Positions 8,711 through 16,538 of a DNA stretch of 64,000 nt are shown here, one piece after another. The stretch is from Mesorhizobium sp. M00.F.Ca.ET.216.01.1.1 (GTDB taxonomy: Bacteria > Pseudomonadota > Alphaproteobacteria > Rhizobiales > Rhizobiaceae), in assembly GCF_004010325.2 (NCBI RefSeq), contig NZ_SADR02000013.1:144410-208409 (forward strand). Reading direction: 5' to 3'. The notes below the pieces were generated by a model. The model saw only the letters and a list, made by a program, of their open reading frames with translations, searched no databases and was not told where the DNA came from. Each line of letters opens with the position of its first letter. The stretch's first letter is position 1. The position numbers and the translations under genes are program-made.

Positions 8711-10231
8711 CTACTGGATCGTTACCTTGGCGAGGCTGAACAGCGAGCCCGTCGGCACCGGCTCGAATCCCCCGACATTCTTCTGCTGGGCCGTGTAGCT
8801 GTACGACGTGTAGAGCCAGATCCAGGGCGACATTTCGGTGATATGCTTCTCGAAATCGGAAAAGATCGCCTTGCGTGCGGCCGGATCGGTCTCAGTGCGG
8901 CCCTTCTGCATCAGGCTGTCCAGCGTATCGTCGATGTAGTTCGCCACCTTCTGCAGGTTTCCGGTCTTGGTCCAGTAGCGATTGTACATCGTGTAAGGAT
9001 CCGCCCTGCCGCCGTTGAGCGCGATGGCCATGTCGAAATCACCCTTCAGCCAGGCGTCGACATAGACGTTGAGCTCCATCATCCTGATGTCGAGCTTGAC
9101 GCCGATTTCGGCGAGTTGCGACTGGATCACCTGGGCTTCCGCCGCCGCCGTCGGCGGCTCGCCGGTGGCGCCGATCACGGTCGCCGAAAAGCCGTCGGGA
9201 TAACCTGCCTCGGTCATCAGTTGCTTGGCTTTTTCGACGTCGCGCTTGTAGCAGAACAACTGGCTCGGATCGGTCGCCAAGGCGGGGATCGTCAGCGGGC
9301 CGGTGACCTTGCCTTCGCCAAGCGAGGCGGTGTCCAGCACCTCCTGCCGGTCGATGGCGCAGGAGATGGCCTGACGCACCTTGAGCTCGGTCATCGGCTT
9401 GCGTGACGGATTGAGCTGCAGCACGTGATAGGCAAGAACCGGCACGCGGTTCAGCTGCAGGCTGGCTTCCTTGGGCACCAGCGTTGCGACAAGCGGGTCG
9501 TTCAGCAGCGCAAAGTCGATCTGCTTAGTGCGCATCGCCGCCAGGATCGCGGTCTCGTCCGGCAGCACGCTGATCTCGATGCCGTCGACGCCGGTCGCGC
9601 CACCGGCCCAATCCTTGTTGGCTACAAGCACCTCCTTGGAATTCGGATCCCATTTCTCGAGCTTGAACGGGCCTGAGCCGACCGTCGCCGTTCCGATCGA
9701 GCCGGCCGTGATTTCGCTTGCCGGGACGATTGCCGCGTTGACGTCGCTCATCGCCGTCAGGATCGGCGCATCCGGCTGCGACAGGTGGAAAACGACGGTA
9801 GCCGGATCGGGCGTGTCGATGCTGGCGATCGAAAGGAAATTGGCGCGGGCGGCAGCGCCGGTCTTTTCGTCGAGTATGCGCTCGAACGATGCCTTCACGT
9901 CGGCCGACGTCACCGCGGCGCCGTTCTGGAATTTCGCTTTCGGATTGAGCTTGAAGGTCAGCTCCTTGCCGTCCGGCGAGAACTGCCATGAGTCCGCGAT
10001 CGCCGGGACGATCTGCAGGCTGGCATCGAGGCGCACCAGCGGCTCGTAGATCAGCTCCAGCAGCCGCAGCGACGAAAAGGCTGTCTGCTTGTGAGGATCA
10101 AGACCGGTGGCGTCCTGTGACCATGCCATATGCAGCGTCGTCGCATCCGCCTGCACGGGGACTGCTGCAATGCCGAGCATTGCCGCGAGCATCATGCCGG
10201 AAAGCAGTTTCTTGCTGAGGTGCTGTACCAT
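8711..10231 (-). CDS. Periplasmic solute-binding protein, family 5 (peptide type)
   Basis: 506 residues with a Sec signal peptide (KKLLSGMMLAAMLGIAAVPVQA, cleavage near residue 28). Family 5 features include LHMAWSQDATGLDPHKQTA, LTFKLNPKAKFQNGAAVTSADVKASFERI and VRQAISCAIDRQEVLD. ATG at 10231 is preceded by GGGAGAAG. Proteins of this family bind di- and oligopeptides, nickel or murein peptides (MppA). The place directly downstream of murQ suggests a muropeptide. A 113-bp gap without terminator separates it from murQ. Confidence 0.9.
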   Translation of the reverse strand: MVQHLSKKLLSGMMLAAMLGIAAVPVQADATTLHMAWSQDATGLDPHKQTAFSSLRLLELIYEPLVRLDASLQIVPAIADSWQFSPDGKELTFKLNPKAKFQNGAAVTSADVKASFERILDEKTGAAARANFLSIASIDTPDPATVVFHLSQPDAPILTAMSDVNAAIVPASEITAGSIGTATVGSGPFKLEKWDPNSKEVLVANKDWAGGATGVDGIEISVLPDETAILAAMRTKQIDFALLNDPLVATLVPKEASLQLNRVPVLAYHVLQLNPSRKPMTELKVRQAISCAIDRQEVLDTASLGEGKVTGPLTIPALATDPSQLFCYKRDVEKAKQLMTEAGYPDGFSATVIGATGEPPTAAAEAQVIQSQLAEIGVKLDIRMMELNVYVDAWLKGDFDMAIALNGGRADPYTMYNRYWTKTGNLQKVANYIDDTLDSLMQKGRTETDPAARKAIFSDFEKHITEMSPWIWLYTSYSYTAQQKNVGGFEPVPTGSLFSLAKVTIQ

Positions 10232-10344
10232 TGTCTTCTCCCATTGTTATCGAACTTGATGCCTTGCAGTTCCCCGGATCGCTTCAAAGAGACACGTGCC
10301 CCCGGAATATCGGCCCAGCGTATCGGCTCAGTATTCATGCGGCT

Positions 10345-11250
10345 TCACACCGTCTTTTCGCCCATAGCCTTGCGCAGGAACCCTCCGGCACTGCCGAGCG
10401 CCTTGCGCGCCTCTTCGACGCCCATGCCGGTGATCGTCACCAGGATCGCCAGCTTGACGTCATTACCGGTCTGGTCGATCGCCTGTCGTGCTTGCCGCGC
10501 CGTACAGCCGGTCGTCTGCATCACAATCTTGACCGCCCTGGCGACAAGCTTCTTGTTGCTCGGGTTAAGGTCGACCATCAGGTTCTGGTAGCTCTTGCCG
10601 ATGCGGATCATGCTGGCGGTCGTCAGCATGTTGAGGACCAGCTTTTGCGCCGTTCCCGATTTCAGCCGGGTCGAGCCGGTGAGCACCTCCGGGCCGACGA
10701 CCGGAGAGATGGCGATGTCGGCAATGCCGGCGATGGTCGATCTGGGATTGCAGGACAGTGCCACTGTCGTCGCTCCAACCTGCCTTGCGTAGGTCAAGCC
10801 GCCGATGACATAGGGCGTGCGTCCGCTGACCGCTATGCCCACCACCACATCGTCGGCGGTCAGCTTGATGTCCTGCAATGCCTTCGCGCCCTGTTTCGGA
10901 TCGTCCTCGGCGCCTTCCGCAGAGCGCACCAATGCGTCGTCGCCGCCGGCGATCAGGCCTACCACCATGTCCGCGGGCACGCCGAAGGTGGGCGGACACT
11001 CCGAGGCATCGAGGACCCCCAGCCGGCCGCTTGTGCCGGCACCCAAATAGACCAGGCGCGCGCCTTTCTGAAAGGCACTGACAATTCGATCCACCGCGGC
11101 AGCGATTGCTGGAATGACTTTTTCGACTGCGGCCGGAACGCCTTTGTCCTCGTCATTGATCTTGCGCAGGATATCGATGGTCGGCAGCAGGTCGATATCC
11201 ATCGTCCTTGGGTTCCGGCCTTCGGAAACCAACCGCTCCAGTTCCGACAT
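10345..11250 (-). CDS. murQ: N-acetylmuramic acid 6-phosphate etherase
   Basis: 301 residues, full length. MurQ cleaves the lactyl ether of MurNAc-6-P to GlcNAc-6-P and D-lactate. Evidence: SIS-fold core with YLGAGTSGRLGVLDASECPPTFG (the Glu of DASEC corresponds to a catalytic Glu) and AEGAEDDPKQGAKAL (second Glu), followed by VVVGIAVSGRTPYVIGGL and STRLKSGTAQKLVLNML. Either ATG 11268 or 11250 is possible; 11250 is preferred since GAGG stands about 5 nt upstream and homologues begin close to LERLVSEGRNP. It has its own promoter region with operator-like palindromes and leads the importer-hydrolase-anmK run. Confidence 0.95.
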   Translation of the reverse strand: MSELERLVSEGRNPRTMDIDLLPTIDILRKINDEDKGVPAAVEKVIPAIAAAVDRIVSAFQKGARLVYLGAGTSGRLGVLDASECPPTFGVPADMVVGLIAGGDDALVRSAEGAEDDPKQGAKALQDIKLTADDVVVGIAVSGRTPYVIGGLTYARQVGATTVALSCNPRSTIAGIADIAISPVVGPEVLTGSTRLKSGTAQKLVLNMLTTASMIRIGKSYQNLMVDLNPSNKKLVARAVKIVMQTTGCTARQARQAIDQTGNDVKLAILVTITGMGVEEARKALGSAGGFLRKAMGEKTV

Positions 11251-11385
11251 CAACCCCTCTTCGACCATCTGCTTGCTTTCAAGGTTCTGCCGTCAGCAGG
11301 AAATGTGATGCTGTGCCAGGTGTCGTCCAGTGCCTGCGGTCGCCGCCTGCTTTCTGGTCGGCTTTCCCGGTTCAGCTTTGTTAAC

Positions 11386-11414
11386 TTTTTAGAATTGCAT
11401 ATTCCCAGTGTCAA
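11386..11414 (-). promoter_or_regulatory. Putative sigma-70 promoter of murQ
   Basis: TTGACA at 11414-11409, a 17-bp spacer and TAAAAA at 11391-11386 (or CTAAAA with 16 bp), reading toward murQ. A degenerate operator copy lies in the spacer and the perfect copy 9 bp upstream of the -35 box. Confidence 0.5.
11391..11405. promoter_or_regulatory. Degenerate operator copy, murQ promoter
   Basis: AGAATT-GCA-TATTCC shares one perfect arm and four of six positions of the other arm with the GGAATA-N3-TATTCC palindrome at 11424. The centres are 33 bp apart, about three helical turns. It overlaps the promoter spacer, a position that suits repression. Confidence 0.4.
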
Positions 11415-11423
11415 CGACGGTTT

Positions 11424-11438
11424 GGAATATAATATTCC
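11424..11438. promoter_or_regulatory. Operator-like palindrome GGAATA-N3-TATTCC upstream of murQ
   Basis: GGAATA (11424-11429), TAA, TATTCC (11433-11438): perfect 6-bp arms. The same palindrome with a different centre stands at 13779-13793 before the RpiR-family gene. It is the likely site for that regulator, by inference. Confidence 0.6.
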
Positions 11439-11453
11439 ATTGCCGACATAGCG

Positions 11454-12338
11454 CTAACGGCTGCAGAGGGATTTCCTGGCCAGGATGATGGCCCCTGAAA
11501 CGGCGTCGCCATCGGCCGGCTTCAGACGCCGCCGCACGTCGGGAGCAAGCCACGGTTCGAGCGGGCTGGCCAGACCTCCGAGCAGCGTCACCCGGGGCGC
11601 GCCTTTTTCGAACAGTACGCGTACGAAAGTGTCGACCTGCTCGGCAGCGCTTTGCACGATGCGCCGTCCAACTGGATCGCCCTGGTCGGCATGGCGGATC
11701 ACCATCGGTGCGAGGGCCGCATAGTCGGTGGCGCTTGCCCGGTCCATCCAGGCGACCGCCTCGACCGGGTCGTCCTTGAACCGCTGCATGACCTCCGCCA
11801 GCAGCGCGGTGCGCTCATGCCGGCCGTCATGGGCGCGCAAGGCGAGCTGCACCGCCTTCAGTCCAAGATCGGCGCCACTTCCCTCGTCGGAGATTGGAAA
11901 ACCGTAGCCGCCGACGCGCAGATCACGCCCCTCGACAAAACCGAGCCCGATCGAGCCGGTGCCGGCAATGACGATGGCGCCGTCCTGGCCCGAATGTGCG
12001 CCAAGGCAGGCAGCAATGCCGTCGCTGACGAAGTCGATGCTTGCAAAGGGATGGGCGATCGCCCGGAACGCCTCCAGCGCACCTTTGCGGCCGATGCCGG
12101 CAAGGCCAATTCCGGCCCGGATCCGGGCGATTTCCGCCGTTCCGAACCCTGCCTCTTCGATCGCCGTGCCAAAGGCTTTTGCAACGGAGGCCCAGGCCTC
12201 GTCGATGCCGAGCCGCGTTGTCGCCGGGCCCGACAGGCCTTGCCCCAGCACGGTTCCCGCCTTGTCTTCGATGCGGGCCCGGCAGCCGGTCCCGCCGCCA
12301 TCGACGCCGAGAAAATAATGCGGAGCGCCGCCACTCAT
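11454..12338 (-). CDS. BadF/BadG-type amino-sugar kinase (N-acetylglucosamine kinase-like)
   Basis: 294 residues of the BadF/BadG/BcrA/BcrD ATPase family, which contains eukaryotic-type NAGK and the clostridial GlcNAc/MurNAc kinase MurK. Visible are the phosphate-1 loop GVDGGGTGCRARI, the Asp block FVSDGIAACLGAH, phosphate-2 AIVIAGTGSIGLG, and LLGGLASPL near the end. ATG at 12338 overlaps the murA stop by 4 bp. It should phosphorylate free GlcNAc, and perhaps MurNAc, completing entry of recycled sugars as 6-phosphates. Which of the two sugars it prefers cannot be read from the sequence. Confidence 0.85.
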   Translation of the reverse strand: MSGGAPHYFLGVDGGGTGCRARIEDKAGTVLGQGLSGPATTRLGIDEAWASVAKAFGTAIEEAGFGTAEIARIRAGIGLAGIGRKGALEAFRAIAHPFASIDFVSDGIAACLGAHSGQDGAIVIAGTGSIGLGFVEGRDLRVGGYGFPISDEGSGADLGLKAVQLALRAHDGRHERTALLAEVMQRFKDDPVEAVAWMDRASATDYAALAPMVIRHADQGDPVGRRIVQSAAEQVDTFVRVLFEKGAPRVTLLGGLASPLEPWLAPDVRRRLKPADGDAVSGAIILARKSLCSR

Positions 12339-13591
12339 TCGCTTATCCGCTCGATATCGGCGCCGCAAAGCCGGAGCTTGCGATCCAGCTGCTCATAGCC
12401 GCGGTCGAGGTGATAGACCCGGTTGATCGTCGTCTCGCCTTCCGACACCAGCGCCGCCAGCACCAGCGAGACCGAGGCGCGCAAATCGGTGGCCATCACC
12501 TGCGCGCCCTTCAGCTTCTCGCCGCCGCGGACCAGGGCCATGGTTCCTTGCAGCTTGATATTGGCGCCGAGCCGCATCAGTTCCGGCACATGCATGAAGC
12601 GGTTCTCGAAGATCGTCTCGCGCAACAGCGACGCGCCGTCGGCGCAGCACATCAATGCCATGAACTGGGCCTGGAGATCGGTCGGAAAGCCCGGATAAGG
12701 TTCCGTCGTCGCGTCGGCCGCCTTGAGCGGCCCATCCCTCGACACGATCAGCCCGCGATCGCCGGGCCAGACTTTGACGCCGGTGGCCTCGAGCAACTGC
12801 ACCACCGATGCCATGTGTTCCAGCCGCGCATGGGTCAGCTCGAGCTGGCCGCCGGTGATCGCTGCGGCGACCGCATAGGTGCCGGCCTCGATCCGGTCCG
12901 GGATGATGTCATGCGTGGCGGCGCGCCAGTTGCTGCTGCCCTCGATCAGGATGCGGTGTGTGCCGGCGCCTTCGATCCGGGCGCCCATGGCGTTCAGGCA
13001 GGCGGCAAGGTCGGCTACCTCAGGCTCGCGCGCCGCGTTGAGGATCTCGGTCTCGCCTTTCGCCGCCGTCGCAGCCATCATCGCCGTCTCGGTCGCTCCG
13101 ACCGACGGCGAACTCAAAACGATGCGCGCGCCTCTCAGTCCGCTGGGAGCGGACGCGACGATCAGCCCGTTTTCAATCGCAATGTCGGCGCCAAGTGCTG
13201 CGAGCGCCGCGACATGCATATCGACCGGCCGCGCGCCGATCGCGCATCCGCCTGGCAGTGAAACCCGCGCATGCCCGAAGCGGGCAAGCAGCGGGCCGAG
13301 CACGAGGACCGTCGCGCGCATGCGCCGCACGGTGTCGTAGGACGTTTCCTTGGAAACCGCCGCACTGGTATCAATGGTGACGGCATGGGCCGACCTTGTG
13401 ACCTCGGCGCCGTGAAGCCTGACCACGCCGAGCATGTTCTCGACATCGGTGACGGCGGGCAGGTTCGTCAGTTCGAGCGGGTAGGGGCTGAGTAGCGCCG
13501 CCGCGATCTGAGGCAAGGCGGCGTTCTTTGCGCCGGAGATCGTCACCGCGCCCTGCAGCCTCTGTCCGCCGACGATCCGCAATTTGTCCAT
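12335..13591 (-). CDS. murA: UDP-N-acetylglucosamine 1-carboxyvinyltransferase
   Basis: 418 residues, the normal length. MurA transfers enolpyruvate from PEP to UDP-GlcNAc, the first committed step of peptidoglycan synthesis. The N-terminus MDKLRIVGG, the substrate loop SGAKNAALP, and the fosfomycin-target loop PGGCAIGARP with Cys116 (Cys115 in E. coli) are all intact, so it should be active and fosfomycin-sensitive. Start at 13591; the RBS is weak. It is translationally coupled to the amino-sugar kinase and diverges from the RpiR regulator. Finding a biosynthetic enzyme in a recycling cluster suggests a second, regulated copy; whether another murA exists elsewhere is not visible here. Confidence 0.93.
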   Translation of the reverse strand: MDKLRIVGGQRLQGAVTISGAKNAALPQIAAALLSPYPLELTNLPAVTDVENMLGVVRLHGAEVTRSAHAVTIDTSAAVSKETSYDTVRRMRATVLVLGPLLARFGHARVSLPGGCAIGARPVDMHVAALAALGADIAIENGLIVASAPSGLRGARIVLSSPSVGATETAMMAATAAKGETEILNAAREPEVADLAACLNAMGARIEGAGTHRILIEGSSNWRAATHDIIPDRIEAGTYAVAAAITGGQLELTHARLEHMASVVQLLEATGVKVWPGDRGLIVSRDGPLKAADATTEPYPGFPTDLQAQFMALMCCADGASLLRETIFENRFMHVPELMRLGANIKLQGTMALVRGGEKLKGAQVMATDLRASVSLVLAALVSEGETTINRVYHLDRGYEQLDRKLRLCGADIERISE

Positions 13592-13618
13592 GGCACTGGA
13601 ACCTGATCTGACGTGACT

Positions 13619-13637
13619 GGGATCACTGCGTGATCCC
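13619..13637 (-). other. Leader hairpin upstream of murA
   Basis: GGGATCAC (13619-13626), loop TGC, GTGATCCC (13630-13637): a perfect 8-bp stem 27 bp before the murA start. A 12-bp direct repeat CCCGAGATCACC (13635-13646 and 13652-13663) adjoins it. A role in the 5' leader is possible but not shown. Confidence 0.45.
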
Positions 13638-13778
13638 GAGATCACCCTGTGCCCGAGATCACCAAATGTTGTGTCTGCGAATCTACGCGCTCGCAGGCGG
13701 TCTTGCATGCCCGAATCGTGGGCCTAGCCGCACCGGCCTCGACAGTCGATGGAACATTCTTGGCTGTCAATCACAGCC

Positions 13779-13793
13779 GGAATAATTTATTCC
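13779..13793. promoter_or_regulatory. Operator-like palindrome in the rpiR/murA divergent region
   Basis: GGAATA (13779-13784), ATT, TATTCC (13788-13793). Same arms and spacing as the site at 11424. It overlaps a plausible -10 (TAATTT) for the rightward gene and lies 8 bp upstream of a TTGACA (13770-13765) that reads toward murA, the same spacing as in the murQ promoter. It probably serves auto-control and control of murA. Confidence 0.6.
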
Positions 13794-13832
13794 TTTGCTT
13801 GGCATTGCCCGTAACTGGCGACAAGGGAACGC

Positions 13833-14693
13833 ATGTCCGTCCTGAAGAAGATCGAGGCCAAGCTCGAAATCATGGCGCCCGGCGATCGTGAGATCGGGCA
13901 ATACATTGTCGACAATCCGGACCAGATGCTGCGCCTGTCGACGGCGGCCCTCGCCGCCGAGATCGGCCGCAGCCAGTCGAGCGTCGTCAAGTTCAGCCAG
14001 AAGCTGGGCTATGGCAGCTATCAGGAGCTCAAGCTCGCCGTCAGCGAGGCCAAGTCGCAGGAATGGCAGGTCCCGGCCGGAATGATCCATGGCTCGATCG
14101 AGGTTGGCGACAGCTATCTGGTGATCCTGCGCAAACTGATCGGCAGCAAGCTTTTGTCGATGCAGCAGACCGTCGCCGCCAACAATGAGCAGGACATCGG
14201 CAAGGCGTTGGAGATGCTGAACCGCGCCCGCCGCATCCATTTGGCCGGCGTCGGCGCGTCTTCGCTGGTGGCGCGCGATTTCTCGTACAAATTGATGAAG
14301 CTCGGCCGCAATGTCCTTCACGACAGCGATAGCCATGTGCAGATGGCCAATGTCTCGACGCTTGGGCCTGATGATGTGCTGTTCGCGCTCTCCTATTCCG
14401 GGGCGAGCATTGAAACCTTGCGGATAGCCGAGCTAGCCCGCAAGCGTGGCACGACGGTGGTCGCCGTCACCGGTCTTCACGACAATCCGTTGAGCCGCGT
14501 TGCCGATATCCGTCTCCACACGATTGCCGACGAAGAACGCGCACGCTCCTCGTCGATCACGGCGCGGGATGCGCAGCTGACGCTGACCGACCTCTTGTTC
14601 ATCCTGCTCGTGCAAAAGCAGCCCGATGCCAACGAGTATGTCCATAACAGCGAGGTCGCCGTCTCGGTGCTGAAGGCCGACCGGTCTTCCTAG
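13833..14693 (+). CDS. MurR/RpiR-family transcriptional regulator
   Basis: 286 residues. The N-terminal 77 residues form the RpiR helix-turn-helix (LSTAALAAEIGRSQSSVVKFSQKLGYGSYQELKLAV); residues about 125-255 form a SIS sugar-phosphate-binding domain (ARRIHLAGVGASSLVARDF, VLFALSYSGASIETL). E. coli MurR of this family senses MurNAc-6-P. ATG at 13833 has GGGA upstream. Being divergent to murA and sharing a palindrome with the murQ promoter, it is the obvious regulator of the recycling genes, with MurNAc-6-P or GlcNAc-6-P as the likely effector (inference). Confidence 0.92.
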   Translation: MSVLKKIEAKLEIMAPGDREIGQYIVDNPDQMLRLSTAALAAEIGRSQSSVVKFSQKLGYGSYQELKLAVSEAKSQEWQVPAGMIHGSIEVGDSYLVILRKLIGSKLLSMQQTVAANNEQDIGKALEMLNRARRIHLAGVGASSLVARDFSYKLMKLGRNVLHDSDSHVQMANVSTLGPDDVLFALSYSGASIETLRIAELARKRGTTVVAVTGLHDNPLSRVADIRLHTIADEERARSSSITARDAQLTLTDLLFILLVQKQPDANEYVHNSEVAVSVLKADRSS

Positions 14694-14732
14694 CGCCGTC
14701 GAGCCGTGGTAATTCGTAAAGGGAGAAGTTCC

Positions 14733-15413
14733 ATGACATCCGACATCGCAGTAATCGCGGGAGCAGGGCCGGGGTTGAGCGCCTCGCTTGCACGCCTTCT
14801 CACCAAAGAGGGTTTTCGTGTGGTTCTTGCGGCCCGCAACGTCGCGAAGCTGAGGCCATTGGTTGACGAGACCGGAGCGCTGGCCGTCGAAACGGACGTC
14901 GCCGATGCCGCGTCGGTTGCAAACCTGTTCGACGCTGCCGACAAGGCCGGTCCGCTTGCGCTGGTGGTGTTCAATGCCAGCGGGCGCACGCGCGGACCGA
15001 TTGCCGAGCTCGATCCCGAGGCGGTCAGGCACGCACTGCTGGTCGGCGCCTATGGCGGCTTCCTGGTTGGCCAGCAGGCCGCGCGCCGGCTGCTTTCCCG
15101 CGGTTCCGGGTCGATCCTGTTCACCGGCGCCACCGCCAGCGTCAAGGGATTTTCGGGCTCGGCCGGCTTTGCGATGCCAAAGTTCGGCCTGCGCGGACTG
15201 GCGCAATCCATGGCTCGCGAGCTTGCCCCGAAGAACATCCACGTTGCGCATTTCATCATCGATGGCGCGATCGCGCCGCCCGGACAGTCTGATGAGACCG
15301 ACAGGCGGCTGTCTCCGGACGCGATCGCCGAGGCCTACCTCACGGTCCATCGGCAGCACCGCAGCGCCTGGACCTCGGAGCTCGAGCTGAGGCCATGGGT
15401 CGAGAATTTCTGA
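14733..15413 (+). CDS. Short-chain dehydrogenase/reductase-like protein lacking the catalytic Tyr
   Basis: 226 residues. The Rossmann entry is VIAGAGPGLSASLARLL; a short NASG segment follows the third strand; catalytic Ser may lie in GATASVKG. Where SDR enzymes have Y-x-x-x-K this protein reads F-A-M-P-K (GFAMPKFGLRGLAQSMAREL), so Tyr is replaced by Phe while Lys is kept. The C-terminus HVAHFIIDGAI is typical of a clade of poorly characterised SDRs. ATG at 14733 has GGGAGAAG about 7 nt upstream. It lies 39 bp after the regulator gene and may be cotranscribed with it. Enzymatic activity is doubtful or altered. Confidence 0.8.
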   Translation: MTSDIAVIAGAGPGLSASLARLLTKEGFRVVLAARNVAKLRPLVDETGALAVETDVADAASVANLFDAADKAGPLALVVFNASGRTRGPIAELDPEAVRHALLVGAYGGFLVGQQAARRLLSRGSGSILFTGATASVKGFSGSAGFAMPKFGLRGLAQSMARELAPKNIHVAHFIIDGAIAPPGQSDETDRRLSPDAIAEAYLTVHRQHRSAWTSELELRPWVENF

Positions 15414-15583
15414 CCAACCGGCCTGCCGTGCTCACCGGTGTGCAATCTTTGAGAGAATATTCCCGGCTCCATGTTTGAGAAGAAATGCAGTTCTTTGATC
15501 CGGCGAAGAGCATTGCCGATGATGTCATCAAGGCTTCGCATCCCGCCTGGCCGATATGACTTCAGGATCGCAAGGAACGCATC

Positions 15584-16438
15584 ATGTCCGAACGCGGCAA
15601 CGCTTCTACGCCTCTCATTTCATCAGTTGTCACCCGGCGCGCCGGCCTCGCCGCGCTTCTTGCCTCGGCGCTCGCGATTGTCGGCCTGGCCGCGCCGAAT
15701 CAGTCATTCGCCGAAGACAAGAAGGCGATCAAGGTTGGCATCATCAGCGGCGAGGACGAGGACGTGTGGCGCGTCGTCACTGCCGAGGGGGCAAAGCGAG
15801 GCCTGACGATTGAGACCGTGGTGTTCAACGATTACACCCAGCCCAACGAAGCGCTCGAGCGTGGCGAGATCGACGCCAACGCCTTCCAGCACAAGCCCTA
15901 TCTCGACAATCAGATCAAGCAGCAGGGCTATCACATCGTTCCTGTCGGCTATACCGGGGTCTGGCCGATCGGCCTGTATTCCAAGAAATACGCGAAGGTC
16001 GCCGACCTGCCCGAAGGCGCCGTCATCGGCCTGCCCAACGATCCGTCCAACGAAGGCCGCGCCCTGCGCGTGCTGCAGAACGAGGGCATCATCAAGCTGA
16101 AGCACGGCACCGGTATCCTGGCAACGACCGCCGACATCGCCGACAATCCGAAGAAGGTGGCGGTCAAGGAACTCGACGCCGGTATTGTCGGGCGCTCGGT
16201 GGAGGATCTCGACGCGGCCGTGGTCAATACGGACTGGGCACTGAAAAGCGGCCTCACCCCCGAAAACCGCATCGCCCAGGAACCGGTCGCCGATAATCCC
16301 TATCGCAACTTCATCGCTGTCAAGGCTGGCAGTGAAAACGAGCCCTGGGTGAAGACGCTGGTTGCCTCCTACCAGAACGAAACGGTGAAGGCCGAGTTCG
16401 ATCGCGTCTACAAGGGTACTGGTCTCAGCGCCTATTGA
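15584..16438 (+). CDS. metQ: MetQ/NlpA-family substrate-binding protein
   Basis: 284 residues. The N-terminus is a signal sequence (RRAGLAALLASALAIVGLAAPNQSFA) with no lipobox Cys, so unlike E. coli MetQ it is predicted to be soluble in the periplasm. Family signatures: KVGIISGEDEDVW, NDYTQPNEALERGEIDANAFQHKPYLD, GLPNDPSNEGRALRVLQ. AAGGAA precedes the ATG. With MetN and MetI it forms a methionine-type importer; the neighbouring oxygenase suggests another sulfur or amino-acid compound could be the real substrate. Confidence 0.9.
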   Translation: MSERGNASTPLISSVVTRRAGLAALLASALAIVGLAAPNQSFAEDKKAIKVGIISGEDEDVWRVVTAEGAKRGLTIETVVFNDYTQPNEALERGEIDANAFQHKPYLDNQIKQQGYHIVPVGYTGVWPIGLYSKKYAKVADLPEGAVIGLPNDPSNEGRALRVLQNEGIIKLKHGTGILATTADIADNPKKVAVKELDAGIVGRSVEDLDAAVVNTDWALKSGLTPENRIAQEPVADNPYRNFIAVKAGSENEPWVKTLVASYQNETVKAEFDRVYKGTGLSAY

Positions 16439-16477
16439 TGCATCCGGGCGTCGATATCGCGGATATCGGAAAAGAAA

Positions 16478-16503
16478 GCGGTCCGCGTCCAGACGCGGAC
16501 CGC
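16478..16503 (+). other. Strong intercistronic hairpin between metQ and metN
   Basis: GCGGTCCGCGT (16478-16488), loop CCAG, ACGCGGACCGC (16493-16503): perfect 11-bp GC-rich stem. No T-run follows directly, so it more likely protects the binding-protein mRNA 3' end or attenuates expression than terminates fully. Confidence 0.65.
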
Positions 16504-16538
16504 GACCGTATTTTGCGGATGCCAGAACAGGAACGGAC

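Noticed and set aside
10303..10335. GGAATA and TATTC half-sites before the binding-protein gene
   Set aside because: Separated by more than 20 bp, so not the same operator; probably chance.
15455..15462. GAATATTC before metQ as a further site for the RpiR regulator
   Set aside because: Palindromic but lacks the 3-bp spacer and full GGAATA/TATTCC arms of the other two sites.
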